Under the pieces are notes generated by a model, which did not search any database, had not been told where the DNA came from, and worked only from the letters and a program-made list of their open reading frames with translations. A DNA stretch of 48,905 bases, from the NCBI GenBank assembly GCA_003551005.1, contig PULR01000008.1, positions 1-48,905 on the forward strand, read 5' to 3'. Position numbers and translations under genes: made by a program. Below, piece after piece: positions 14,208 to 22,926 of this stretch. The stretch is from Mollicutes bacterium. GTDB taxonomy: Bacteria > Bacillota_I > Bacilli_A > Izemoplasmatales > Izemoplasmataceae. The first letter of the stretch is position 1, and every line of letters begins with the position of its first letter.

Positions 14208-16934
14208 ATGTCGAGAGATGAAAAGGATCGCGTGAAGGGTTTCCAAAGCTGGTTGGATGCCTTGTACCAGCCGCTCTTCAAGCAATGGACGAACACGGGA
14301 GAAACCCTTGATAAGTTCGAGGATCTGCATCGGGCGAACGATGGGCGGATCGACCGCTCACTCGATGCGAACATCGACACGTACCGACAGAATCTCGAGC
14401 AGATTGAAAAAGAGCATGCAAAGCAAGCGAAGGCCATCGACGAGACCTTCGACAAAAAACGTAAAGGCCTCGAAAAAGCGGATGAGACAATCAACCGCCG
14501 TCATGCAGAGCGGCTTGCGGAAATCGAGGAGGTCTTCGAGCAGAAACGCTCACACTGCACCTTGAAGGACGAAAAGACCCAGGTCGTGTATGAGCGTGCA
14601 ATCAAAGCCGCGGAGGAAGACACACTACGAAAACAAACGGACGCTGAATCAATGGTGGATGAAGCGATCGAGCGCCACAACGCCAACATCACCGAGCTCA
14701 TGCGTGAAAACAATATCAAGCATGCAGTCAATGATAATCGCTTGCAGCTTGCGCGCGTCGAATACGATGTCGCACACGCGAAGCTTGAAAAGGACATCGA
14801 GAGCAAGCTTGAAGCAATCAAGCAAGAACGCAGCCAGCTCGAATCGGATTACAAAACGCAGGTGGCGGATCTTGAAAAGACCCGCCGTAGAACCCTCGCT
14901 CCGCACGATGAAGGCATACGCAAGTTGAAATCCGAACACAAGGCTGAGCGTGAACGGCTCGAAAGCGAACTCGAAGAAGCGACGAACAAGCAACGTAGCT
15001 ACAAAAAAGAAGCGGAGAAACTCGGCGATCAGCAGACCATCGACCGCGTGGAAAAGAAACTGAAGGAGATCAGACGCGACCACCGGGATAAGAAACGAAG
15101 TTGTTCCGAGCGTCAGAATCAGGAGCTAGAAGAAAAGAAGCACCAACGCGATGAGGCGGTGAAGCAGATCGACGACCAGCTGCTTGAACTCAAGGCGGCT
15201 TTCCTGCAGTCGCTTTCGGAACTGCTGAAACGCAAGCACCATCTGGAAACCGAAAATTTCATCCAGCTTGATGAGACGAACACGGCGTTCAACCTTGCCG
15301 ATTCCCGTCATCGCAAGGACCGACGGGTGTTGGAGCTTGAAAACGATGTGCAGACCCTCAACATCAACCGCGCGCTTGAAGAGGCCCGTGAAGAGAACGA
15401 TTACCTCACCAAGCGCTCAAAACCCGAAGGCGACCTGGAGATCAACGAAGCCTGGCTCCAGCACAAGCTTGATGAAACCGATCACCAACGGACCCTCGAG
15501 GTCGCCCGGGCCAAACGTTCACGCGATGAAACGGAGGCGACCATCACCCGGGATCTGCGTCTGAAGGAGAACGACATCGCCCGGCGCCGGCTTCAGCACA
15601 AGCGATCCTACGACCTCGAACATCTCGAGATACAAAAAGCACTGCGCATATACAATCAGGACTACGAAAACGAACAAACCATCCTCGATCATTTCCTCAA
15701 ATACGCAAAAAACCACAACGCCTTGAAAAATGAATATGCGAATGCGCATCGTCCCGATTTCGATGCCGAAAGCGATCAGCGGACCCAGCTGCGCATCGAA
15801 CGCTTCGAAGCGATGCAGGAAGATGCGCGGCGGCAGCACGAAAACATCGTCGCGCGCATCGAAACCATCAGCGCCCGCGAGAGAAACCTGCATTTGCGGG
15901 CTTACGAGGAAGTCCAGACCGCCAGCGACGCTTCCCTCGAGCGGCTGAAAGAACAGCACGAGACCACGGCCAGGCAGGATATGGCCCGACTCGAATCGCT
16001 GCATCCCCGTCGCGACCGCCGCAGGATCGCCCGCATCCGCAAGGAGAACGAGGAACGCGAAGCCTCGCGACAGCGCGCCTATGAAGAGAGGAAGCGCGAG
16101 CTCCGCGAGCGTATCCGCCTGCACGAGGACATGCTAAAGAGCATCGACGAGAAGCGTCGGCAGTCGCTCGAAGAGGCCAAGACTCTGCTCAACCACGCAC
16201 TCGATGAACTTGACAACTTGATCGCCGATGCCAGACGCCAGGCTGAAGAGGAGAAGCAGCGTCTGCAGCGGGGTTTCGAAGAAATCAAGCGCCGCGCGTC
16301 TCTTTTCAACAGCTTTCAAAAAGACCGTCGCGAGGAGACTCTCCAGCAGGCGAAGACGTATTTGAACGCCCGCATCCACCGCATGAAGAACCGCAAATCA
16401 AGACTCGACAATCGGCATCAGACCCAGCTTGATGCGCTTGAGACCGAGTGGCAGGCCTATAGCTCCGACGTCGACAAACGCACCCGGGAGATGGAAGCGC
16501 AATACCAGCAAGCGCTTGAGGACCTTGAGAGCGAACACCAGAAGCGTCAGTCCCAGCTCAAGGAAGCCCACGAAGAAGAAAGCCGAAGGCTCAGGCGCTA
16601 CATGGAACATCTCGGAGAAAAACACGACACCGCCCTTGAGGAAATCAAGGAGCGCACTGAGCAGGAGATCACCCGCTATTTCGAGGAGAAATCGCGTCTC
16701 GAACGTGAATACGAAGCGGAATCCGACCGCTTAGAAAAAGCGCATGCGCGGTTTGTCGAGGAAAAACGAAAAGAAGAGGAAGCCTTCGCGGGTGAAATCA
16801 ATCGGACCATGGAAAAGCTGCATCAGCATATCGCCAAGCAGCCCGCTTCGCGGATGCGTTCCCGGGAAGCCGCCTCACTCGTGCCGCTGCTTCTGGGTGA
16901 ACGCAGCCTGGAAACCAGCCAGGGAAGCTCTTGA
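14208..16934 (+). CDS. Giant coiled-coil protein of unknown function
   Basis: A 908-residue protein made almost wholly of charged alpha-helical sequence rich in Glu, Lys, Arg, Gln and Leu, with very few Gly or Pro. There is no signal peptide, membrane segment, Walker motif or SMC-type hinge. Breaks with Pro/Gly occur near residues ~240 (L-A-P-H-D-E-G), ~420 (K-P-E-G-D), ~515 (R-P-D-F-D) and ~600 (H-P-R-R-D), dividing the rod into about five segments. The first ~45 residues, with several Trp/Phe/Tyr, look like a small head; the last ~30 lose heptad character. I do not recognise a family; a filament or scaffold protein is inference. GGAAGGGG precedes ATG 14208. Cardiolipin synthase follows after 50 nt without a terminator. 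Confidence 0.75.
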   Translation: MSRDEKDRVKGFQSWLDALYQPLFKQWTNTGETLDKFEDLHRANDGRIDRSLDANIDTYRQNLEQIEKEHAKQAKAIDETFDKKRKGLEKADETINRRHAERLAEIEEVFEQKRSHCTLKDEKTQVVYERAIKAAEEDTLRKQTDAESMVDEAIERHNANITELMRENNIKHAVNDNRLQLARVEYDVAHAKLEKDIESKLEAIKQERSQLESDYKTQVADLEKTRRRTLAPHDEGIRKLKSEHKAERERLESELEEATNKQRSYKKEAEKLGDQQTIDRVEKKLKEIRRDHRDKKRSCSERQNQELEEKKHQRDEAVKQIDDQLLELKAAFLQSLSELLKRKHHLETENFIQLDETNTAFNLADSRHRKDRRVLELENDVQTLNINRALEEAREENDYLTKRSKPEGDLEINEAWLQHKLDETDHQRTLEVARAKRSRDETEATITRDLRLKENDIARRRLQHKRSYDLEHLEIQKALRIYNQDYENEQTILDHFLKYAKNHNALKNEYANAHRPDFDAESDQRTQLRIERFEAMQEDARRQHENIVARIETISARERNLHLRAYEEVQTASDASLERLKEQHETTARQDMARLESLHPRRDRRRIARIRKENEEREASRQRAYEERKRELRERIRLHEDMLKSIDEKRRQSLEEAKTLLNHALDELDNLIADARRQAEEEKQRLQRGFEEIKRRASLFNSFQKDRREETLQQAKTYLNARIHRMKNRKSRLDNRHQTQLDALETEWQAYSSDVDKRTREMEAQYQQALEDLESEHQKRQSQLKEAHEEESRRLRRYMEHLGEKHDTALEEIKERTEQEITRYFEEKSRLEREYEAESDRLEKAHARFVEEKRKEEEAFAGEINRTMEKLHQHIAKQPASRMRSREAASLVPLLLGERSLETSQGSS

Positions 16935-16984
16935 TGCCGATTCTATAGACACGAACACGGTTACCTTAGCAAAAGGACGGTTGC

Positions 16985-18529
16985 ATGGAAAAGAACCTAC
17001 GCAAACTCATGATGATTTTCTTCGTCCTGGCTGTTGCGGCCGGACTGCGCTTCGGGTTGGAGTTCGTCTTCAACATCATCTGGGAGACCTTCGACCTTTC
17101 GAATTTCTCGGGTTATCTTGTCCGGGGAGCTTTTTTAGCGTTGTTCGCGATCATCTGGCTGTCCATCACCATCCGCAGCGAGAACCCGCATCAGAAACTG
17201 CCGTGGTTGCTGCTGCTGGCTTTCGAGCCGGTCGTCGGCACCACCTTGTTCCTGACTTTCGGGCGGAACTTCAAAAAAAGCCTCCGCTACCGCCGCCGGC
17301 CCTACATGCACGGGGACCGCTACATCACACATGAAGTCCGACCCTACGAAGTGGAGTTCCCCTTGTTGGAATATGACGAGGACATCCAGGAGGCCGCGCA
17401 CACGGCGCACCGCCTTTCACACCACCAGCCCTTCATCGACCAGAGCCACATTGAGGTCCTCCATAACGGCGAGGAATTCTATCCCGACCTGGTCCAATCC
17501 ATCCAGGAAGCCGAACATTTCATTCTCTTTGAATTCTTTATCCTCCGAAGCGACGGACGTGGCCGGGAAATTGTCGATCTGCTTATGCAGCGGGCGGCAG
17601 AAGGCATTGAAGTCAAGATTATCATCGACGCACTCGGCAGTGCGATGATCAGTCCGGCCTATCTTCGTAGAATCCGGCGTTCGAATGTCGAGATTATCAT
17701 CAACGACCGGATCTATTTCCCGCTATTCAACACCCGCATCAACTTCCGGAATCACCGCAAGATTGTCGTCGTCGACGGCAAGATCGGCTACACGGGCGGG
17801 ATGAACATCGCCAATGAATACGACAACACCACGATGTCCGGACCCTATTTCCGTGACACGCAGCTGCGAATCGAAGGTGCGGCGGTCCGCTCCCTGACCG
17901 CCTTGTTCTTCAAGGACTATTACTACAACACCGGGCGCTTCATCGACGATGACGCTTATTATCCCGACTACTCGGTCGAGGGCCGCGGGCTCGTACAGAT
18001 TCTGCAATCCGGACCCGATTCCGATGTGGCGGCCATCCGCAATCTCTATCTCAAGCTCATCCTGAACGCCAAGCGAAGCATCAAGATCATGACCCCCTAC
18101 ATGGCGCTGGACCAGGAAACGCTGACCGCCATCAAGGTCGCGGCCCAAAGCGGTGTCGACGTCGAGATCATCATCCCCGGCGAGCCTGATAAGTACCTCG
18201 TCTACAAAGTCACGAAAGCCTTTGTCGGACCTCTGCTCAAGGATGGTGTGAAGATTTATCAATACGTGCGGGGCTTCGCACATGCCAAAGTGCTGATCGT
18301 CGACGACAAGATCGCCTCGGTCGGTTCCTACAACCTCGACAACCGGAGTGCCGTCATCGATTTCGAAGTCACGGCCTTGATTTCGGGCGCATCGGTCGGC
18401 GAACTGCTCGAGGATTTTGAAGAGGACAAACAGGACTCGGCTCGCATCGATGCCGATGCCTGGTTCAAAAGACCGCTGCCTACGCGATTGTTCGAAGGCA
18501 TCATGAGCATCTTCTCGCCCATCATCTAA
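16985..18529 (+). CDS. cls: Cardiolipin synthase (phospholipase D family)
   Basis: Condenses two phosphatidylglycerol molecules to cardiolipin and glycerol at the membrane. The 514 residues hold two N-terminal membrane helices (about 8-30 and 44-62, with a third hydrophobic stretch at 74-92) and two HKD motifs. The first is H257-x-K259-x4-D264 and the second H433-x-K435-x4-D440, each followed by the usual G-(T/S) turn (Y-T-G-G-M-N and V-G-S-Y-N). Length and layout match the Bacillus-type Cls. AAAGGACGG precedes the ATG. It sits between the coiled-coil gene and an ABC exporter, with 50- and 18-nt gaps, so one transcript is likely. Confidence 0.95.
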   Translation: MEKNLRKLMMIFFVLAVAAGLRFGLEFVFNIIWETFDLSNFSGYLVRGAFLALFAIIWLSITIRSENPHQKLPWLLLLAFEPVVGTTLFLTFGRNFKKSLRYRRRPYMHGDRYITHEVRPYEVEFPLLEYDEDIQEAAHTAHRLSHHQPFIDQSHIEVLHNGEEFYPDLVQSIQEAEHFILFEFFILRSDGRGREIVDLLMQRAAEGIEVKIIIDALGSAMISPAYLRRIRRSNVEIIINDRIYFPLFNTRINFRNHRKIVVVDGKIGYTGGMNIANEYDNTTMSGPYFRDTQLRIEGAAVRSLTALFFKDYYYNTGRFIDDDAYYPDYSVEGRGLVQILQSGPDSDVAAIRNLYLKLILNAKRSIKIMTPYMALDQETLTAIKVAAQSGVDVEIIIPGEPDKYLVYKVTKAFVGPLLKDGVKIYQYVRGFAHAKVLIVDDKIASVGSYNLDNRSAVIDFEVTALISGASVGELLEDFEEDKQDSARIDADAWFKRPLPTRLFEGIMSIFSPII

Positions 18530-18547
18530 AAAAGGGAGGCTGACTTC

Positions 18548-19468
18548 ATGATTGACATCAAGAATTTGTATAAGGATTACGAGCGCACCCGGGCCCTGCA
18601 CGGCATCAGCTTCTCGGTACGGCCGGAAGCCTTCTTCGCCCTGCTCGGGCCGAATGGGGCGGGCAAGTCGACGACCATCGAAATCCTCTCGACATTGAAA
18701 TCGAAGACGGCCGGCACGGTGCAGGTTGCTACCCATCGTCTCGATGAAGCGGACGGTGCCATCCGTGAAGCCATCGGGGTGGTCTTTCAGACCTCCGCTT
18801 TGGATGCGACGTTGACGGTGCGGGAGAACCTTGAAGTGCGGGGCGCTTTTTATTCAAAGGACCGTTCAAGGATCCGCCGCCGGATCGATGAAGTTGCCGA
18901 CGAGATCGACATCCGGGAGTTTCTTGATCGGCGTGTGGGGACCCTCTCCGGCGGGCAGCGCCGCCGGGCGGACCTCGCTAGGGCGCTTTTGAACCGGCCG
19001 GAAGTGCTGTTGCTTGATGAGCCGACGACCGGGCTGGACCCTCGAAGCCGGGAGCGCATCTGGAGGTTGGTGTTGAAGCTCAAGCGCCGCCACCGCATGA
19101 CGATCGTTCTGACGACTCACTACATGGAGGAAGTCAACGACTGCGACCAGGTTGTCGTGCTTCATGAGGGGCGGATTGTTGCTGAAGATTCCGCGCAGAG
19201 ACTCAGGGAGCGCTACGCGCATGATAAACTGCTCATCACGCCGGCCTCGCCGGCTCTTTCGAGTCGTCTCGAGCGTGAGGGCATCGACTGCCATCCCCTC
19301 GGCGCGCGCCTTCACATACCGGTGGTCTCGCCGTTTCAAGCCATTGAACTCATTCAACGCTTTGAAGCGGACATCGAAACCTTCGAGATCGTCAAGGGGA
19401 CGATGGACGATGTCTTCTTGAATCTGACGGGAAGGACGTTGAGCGATCATGATGCGTCCGTTGCTTAA
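18548..19468 (+). CDS. ABC transporter ATP-binding protein (DrrA/CcmA type)
   Basis: A 306-residue ATPase with Walker A G-P-N-G-A-G-K-S-T, Q-loop F-Q, signature L-S-G-G-Q, Walker B L-L-L-D-E-P-T-T-G-L-D-P and H-loop T-H-Y-M. The C-terminal ~90 residues resemble the extra domain of drug or lipid exporters of the DrrA group. A GGGAGG site precedes the ATG. The partner permease gene begins 20 nt before this stop, so the two are translationally coupled. The substrate is unknown; the position behind cls makes a lipid or envelope substrate thinkable but unproven. Confidence 0.92.
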   Translation: MIDIKNLYKDYERTRALHGISFSVRPEAFFALLGPNGAGKSTTIEILSTLKSKTAGTVQVATHRLDEADGAIREAIGVVFQTSALDATLTVRENLEVRGAFYSKDRSRIRRRIDEVADEIDIREFLDRRVGTLSGGQRRRADLARALLNRPEVLLLDEPTTGLDPRSRERIWRLVLKLKRRHRMTIVLTTHYMEEVNDCDQVVVLHEGRIVAEDSAQRLRERYAHDKLLITPASPALSSRLEREGIDCHPLGARLHIPVVSPFQAIELIQRFEADIETFEIVKGTMDDVFLNLTGRTLSDHDASVA

Positions 19469-20309
19469 GCGGCACATGCTCATCTTCCTTCGCGATCGAT
19501 GGGCGGTGTTCTTCTCGTTTCTGAGCGTTGTCATCATTCTGTTTCTGTTTGCGTTCTTCCTTGGCAGCTTGCATGACGCGAGCGTGCCGGAAGCCTTCCG
19601 GGGGACTGCGGAGGCCGATTACCTCGTGAATGCCTGGTTGTTCTCCGGTGTGCTCTTCGTCTCGACGGTGACGATTCCTTTCGGTTTTCTGACGTTCATG
19701 GTGCGGGATGTCGAGACCGGGGTGCTCGACGATTTCTTCGTCACACCGGCGCCCAGGACCCGCATTGTCATCAGTTATCTGCTGGCCGCCGTCATAATCT
19801 CGACGGGACTGGGGATCGTGAATCTGCTGGTGGGGATGATTGTGATCTTCCTCGTCTCCTCCTACACCCTTCCGGTTCTGACTGTGTTTCACATCCTCGC
19901 GCTCGTGCTCTTCTCAAGCGCAATCTTCTCCGCTTTGGCCTACGTCGTAATGTCCTTCCTTCGTTCCATGAATGCGACCGGCACGCTCAACACGCTGGTC
20001 GGGACCCTGATCGGCTTTCTGGCCGGCATCTACGTGCCGGTGGGCAATTTCTCCTCAAGAGTCGGCTCGGTGCTTTCGTTGTTGCCGACGCTGCAGCTTT
20101 CAAGCCTGTTCCGTCAGGTCTACATGGCGGACGCCCTTGGGACTCTCTATGGTGGTGCTTCGGCCGATGGGTATCGGCTCTTCTTCGGTGTCGACCTTGA
20201 GATCGGCGGCACGCTGCTTCCTGCTTGGAGCCTTTATGCTTTCGGTGCTTTCTGGCTGGCAGGTTTCCTGGTACTTTCGGTGGTGCGGCTTAGCCGCTTC
20301 AAGCGATAA
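19449..20309 (+). CDS. ABC-2 type permease
   Basis: A 286-residue membrane protein with six hydrophobic segments (roughly residues 18-38, 60-82, 100-135, 137-165, 170-200 and 255-278). It is the typical ABC-2 partner of the preceding ATPase, which it overlaps by 20 nt. The conserved region after the fourth helix (S-A-I-F-S-A-L-A-Y-V-V) and the P-V-G-N-F loop before helix six fit multidrug/lipid exporters of the DrrB/YadH type. Two ATG codons stand in tandem at 19449 and 19452; either may be used. Confidence 0.9.
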   Translation: MMRPLLKRHMLIFLRDRWAVFFSFLSVVIILFLFAFFLGSLHDASVPEAFRGTAEADYLVNAWLFSGVLFVSTVTIPFGFLTFMVRDVETGVLDDFFVTPAPRTRIVISYLLAAVIISTGLGIVNLLVGMIVIFLVSSYTLPVLTVFHILALVLFSSAIFSALAYVVMSFLRSMNATGTLNTLVGTLIGFLAGIYVPVGNFSSRVGSVLSLLPTLQLSSLFRQVYMADALGTLYGGASADGYRLFFGVDLEIGGTLLPAWSLYAFGAFWLAGFLVLSVVRLSRFKR

Positions 20310-20334
20310 AAAAAAGGACGCACAATGTGCGTCC
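20306..20334 (-). terminator. Intrinsic terminator of the GGDEF gene (minus strand)
   Basis: The stem GGACGCAC/GTGCGTCC with a 3-nt loop is followed, on the minus strand, by eight T. It also touches the stop codon of the plus-strand permease gene. Confidence 0.88.
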
Positions 20335-20337
20335 GAT

Positions 20338-21288
20338 TCAACGCGTTCCAAAACGCCCGGCATCGGGCGCTTCCTGGCGACGCGTTTTTTTGTGTGCATA
20401 CATGCGTCTATCCGCGGTTGAGAGCAACCGCCGCAGATGTTTTCCATCGAGGGTTCTGCCGGCTTCGATGTCCACTTCGCCGATCGCAATGCTCAGGCGG
20501 TCGTGAAGGTTCTTTAGTTCTGTCTCGATGTCGTCGATGGCGCGCTTGAGCGTTGCGGGCGGGGTTGTATGGAGGACGACGAGGAATTCGTCCCCGCCGA
20601 TCCGGTATACTTCTTCATGCTTGTCAATTTCGCTCTTGAGGGTCTTGGCGAAACGTTTCAACGTTTCGTCCCCGCGGTCATGGCCGAAGTGGTCGTTGAC
20701 TTCCTTGAAGTGATTGAAATCCAGCATCAGCAGCGTTCCAGCCTCCTCCGGGGTCAGATCTTCATAATCCTGAAAGAAGGCCCTCCGGTTGGGAAGCCCG
20801 GTGAGGAAGTCGGTGCGGTGCGCGAGGCGTAGCGCTTCATTTTTCTGCTCGAGGCGCCGGCGGATGCTGATGAGTTCGCTGTTCAGTTTTCCCATCTCTT
20901 CGAAAGCCTTCTCATCCGGCGATGGCGAAGACCGCTTGCGTGTTTCATTGATCTGACGATTGTTCAGTTTCAGCATCTGCTCGACGGCCGTGACCTCAGA
21001 GGGCTCTTTCTCGCCGAGCACGAAGAAGCGACCCTCATCATGTACAAGGCTGATGCGGGTGTTGATTCGTTCCTCTCCGCCTGAGAAGGGCAGGTCCATC
21101 CCATAGCAGGCCCCATGCTTCCGGGCGGTCTCCATGCCGTGAATGAATCTTTCCCTGGCATCCTCCGCGATATAATCGCCGAGCAGCGCACCGCTTTCGA
21201 ATGGAACACCGGTGCTGTTTTCCACGATGCGGTCGATGGTATTCTCCTTGACGACAAGGAAGAAACCGTCCTTCGCGTCACTAGTCAT
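20338..21288 (-). CDS. GGDEF diguanylate cyclase
   Basis: A 316-residue cytosolic protein. Residues 1-100 look like a PAS-type sensor, ~101-155 a coiled linker, and ~156-316 a GGDEF domain. The domain has D-x-L-T-G-L-P-N-R-R, the metal-binding D-F-N-H-F-K-x-V-N-D segment and an intact G-G-D-E-F signature (231-235), so it should make c-di-GMP from GTP. The R-x-x-D inhibitory site before GGDEF is missing its Arg (S-E-I-D). Start ATG 21288 lies 8 nt inside the end of the upstream cobalamin-binding gene, with AGGTGA 8 nt before it: the two are translationally coupled. Confidence 0.92.
   Translation of the reverse strand: MTSDAKDGFFLVVKENTIDRIVENSTGVPFESGALLGDYIAEDARERFIHGMETARKHGACYGMDLPFSGGEERINTRISLVHDEGRFFVLGEKEPSEVTAVEQMLKLNNRQINETRKRSSPSPDEKAFEEMGKLNSELISIRRRLEQKNEALRLAHRTDFLTGLPNRRAFFQDYEDLTPEEAGTLLMLDFNHFKEVNDHFGHDRGDETLKRFAKTLKSEIDKHEEVYRIGGDEFLVVLHTTPPATLKRAIDDIETELKNLHDRLSIAIGEVDIEAGRTLDGKHLRRLLSTADRRMYAHKKTRRQEAPDAGRFGTR
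20354..20390 (+). terminator. Possible plus-strand terminator of the ABC exporter run
   Basis: The hairpin CGCCCG-GCAT-CGGGCG (20354-20369) is followed 15 nt later by seven T, and AACGCG/CGCGTT could extend the base of the stem. It lies inside the 3' end of the opposite-strand GGDEF gene, so it may be coincidental. Confidence 0.35.
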
Positions 21289-22237
21289 CAATCAGTTCAC
21301 CTGCCTTCTGCACGGCGTCGGAGAGGTTTTCTCCGTATGCGTCCGCATCGAGTTTTTCCTTCAGAGACGGGTCCTGGTTGAAGGGCTGTCCGCCGACCAG
21401 GATCGGGATGTCCCGGGTCCGCTCGTCGCCCTTGATGCGTTGAATGACATCCTCTAAAGCGGTGAGTTCGATCGGCAGCGTGATGCCGAGCGCGATGAGG
21501 TCCGGCGAATGAGCAATAACAGCATCGACAATCTCCGATTCAGGGAGGTTGCCGCCCAGGTAGTGCGTCCGGTAGCCTTTGTACTCCAGCACATCGGCGA
21601 CCATGCGGATGCCGATCTCATGCGGTGCCTCTCCGGGGGCCGCGGCCAGGACGAGTCCTCCGTGTTTCGGGGTGGCGAACAAGTCGGGGTAATATTGCGA
21701 CATCGCGTATTGCGTAGAGGCGGTGATGTAGTGTTCGGTGGCGATGGAGATGCGTCCAGTCTGCCAGAGATAGCCGGTCTCGTAGAGTATCGGCTGGAAA
21801 ACGTGCAGATAGACCTGATCAAGATTGTGTGTGTGTTTCCATTCGAGACTCATCGACAGCGCCTTTTCAGCCGAACCTTCCAGCAGGGCGTCGAGGAATT
21901 CCCTGGCCTCGCTCGCAAGCGGGGAGTCCTGGATGGCATTGTGCGGGGGCGTATCAATCGGGAACTTTTCCTTCGGCAAATTCGCCCCATGAACGATTCG
22001 AAAGAGTTCCTTTACGAGTGTCCAGAACTGTTTGCGTGTCAGATTGAAGACGTCGAATCGGCTTGCCAGCCAGCTCAAATAGGCACGGAAGAGTCTGTTT
22101 GACTGGTAACGCCTCGAAACCTCCAGATATTCCGCAAAAGGCTGTATATCCAGCATCAACAGCTCCCGCTGACGTTTATTGTCGAACCAGGTCGACGGGA
22201 GGACTTTTTCCAGTTGTTCTCTACGGATTTTGTTCAT
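21281..22237 (-). CDS. Cobalamin-binding, CarH-like sensor protein without HTH
   Basis: A 318-residue protein. Residues ~1-100 are helical and unassigned. Residues ~103-190 form a four-helix cap with W158-x9-E168-H169, the motif that contacts the adenosyl group in CarH/LitR photoreceptors. Residues ~195-318 form a Rossmann-like B12-binding domain with H206-E-I-G209 (the HxxG half of D/ExHxxG), then V-L-E-Y-K-G and Y-L-G-G-N-L-P. The acidic residue lies three rather than two positions before His206 (E-A-P-H). There is no MerR-type DNA-binding domain, so output is probably protein-based, most likely via the coupled GGDEF gene. AGGGGGGA precedes the start. Divergent from a cobalamin adenosyltransferase gene. 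Confidence 0.88.
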   Translation of the reverse strand: MNKIRREQLEKVLPSTWFDNKRQRELLMLDIQPFAEYLEVSRRYQSNRLFRAYLSWLASRFDVFNLTRKQFWTLVKELFRIVHGANLPKEKFPIDTPPHNAIQDSPLASEAREFLDALLEGSAEKALSMSLEWKHTHNLDQVYLHVFQPILYETGYLWQTGRISIATEHYITASTQYAMSQYYPDLFATPKHGGLVLAAAPGEAPHEIGIRMVADVLEYKGYRTHYLGGNLPESEIVDAVIAHSPDLIALGITLPIELTALEDVIQRIKGDERTRDIPILVGGQPFNQDPSLKEKLDADAYGENLSDAVQKAGELIDD

Positions 22238-22264
22238 GCGGAATCCCCCCTTGTCTGTAACTTT

Positions 22265-22273
22265 ATTCTAACA
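22265..22273 (-). promoter_or_regulatory. Extended -10 promoter of the cobalamin sensor/GGDEF pair
   Basis: On the minus strand TGTTAGAAT, 28 bp before the start codon at 22237. Confidence 0.6.
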
Positions 22274-22342
22274 CGCGGGAAGCAGGAAAAGAAACGAATA
22301 CAAAAAGGAGCCGGGTTTCACCTACCTTCACTGTTCCTCTCG

Positions 22343-22351
22343 TGCTATAAT
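22343..22351 (+). promoter_or_regulatory. Extended -10 promoter of the adenosyltransferase operon
   Basis: TGCTATAAT is a perfect -10 hexamer with a TG extension, 25 bp before the start codon. Confidence 0.65.
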
Positions 22352-22375
22352 GAACAGGAAAGGAGTGTGGATTCG

Positions 22376-22909
22376 ATGCCGATCAAGAACCTTCGTCATA
22401 TCTCGACGACCAAGGGAGACCAGGGCGTCTCAAGAAATTATTCAAATGAATCCCTGCCCAAGGATGACGCACTTTTTGAAACATTGGGAACTATCGATGA
22501 ACTGAGCGCCTTCCTGGGTCTTTCATTCCACTATACCCGCTATGAGCACATCAAGACGGTGCAGGATACCCTGCAGGCGATCAACTCCCTCATTGCGACC
22601 TCGCCTTCGCAGAAGACGCAATACGACGGGCTGCGTCAGATTAACGAGCAAGATATCCAATTCATTGAAGAACAAGAGGAGAAACTGCTTGTCAACCGGA
22701 CGATCGAGAACCGCTTCTACCTGCCGGGCAGTGAAACGACGCTGGCGAACGCCTATTTCGATTACGCCCGGACCATCGCCCGCCGTGCCGAGCGGACACT
22801 CGTGCGCTTCATCAATGAGAAGGGCCGCGAAGACCTGTCCTATCCCCGGACTTATCTGAACCGGCTCAGCGATCTGCTTTTCCTACTTGCACGAAACTAC
22901 GCAATATAA
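22376..22909 (+). CDS. pduO: Cob(I)alamin adenosyltransferase, PduO type
   Basis: Transfers the adenosyl group of ATP to cob(I)alamin to make adenosylcobalamin. The 177 residues from ATG 22376 (AAAGGAGTG upstream) show the PduO/MMAB signature: T-T-K-G-D-Q-G near the N-terminus, the K-D-D segment and G-T-I-D-E-L-S-A-F-L-G, then F-Y-L-P-G, A-R-T-I-A-R-R-A-E-R, and R-L-S-D-L-L-F-L-L-A-R at the C-terminus. The usual L-P-G-G is L-P-G-S here. It heads an operon with a DegV gene 17 nt downstream and is divergent from the cobalamin-binding sensor, the likely user of its product. Confidence 0.93.
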   Translation: MPIKNLRHISTTKGDQGVSRNYSNESLPKDDALFETLGTIDELSAFLGLSFHYTRYEHIKTVQDTLQAINSLIATSPSQKTQYDGLRQINEQDIQFIEEQEEKLLVNRTIENRFYLPGSETTLANAYFDYARTIARRAERTLVRFINEKGREDLSYPRTYLNRLSDLLFLLARNYAI

Positions 22910-22926
22910 AGGAAGGAGAGACAGCC

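Noticed and set aside
17723-18736. Minus-strand open frame across the end of cls and the ABC gene
   Set aside because: It spans two convincing plus-strand genes and shows no family pattern.
21281-22237. Calling this protein CarH (transcription repressor)
   Set aside because: No MerR-type helix-turn-helix is present in the first 100 residues, so the name and DNA-binding role do not fit.
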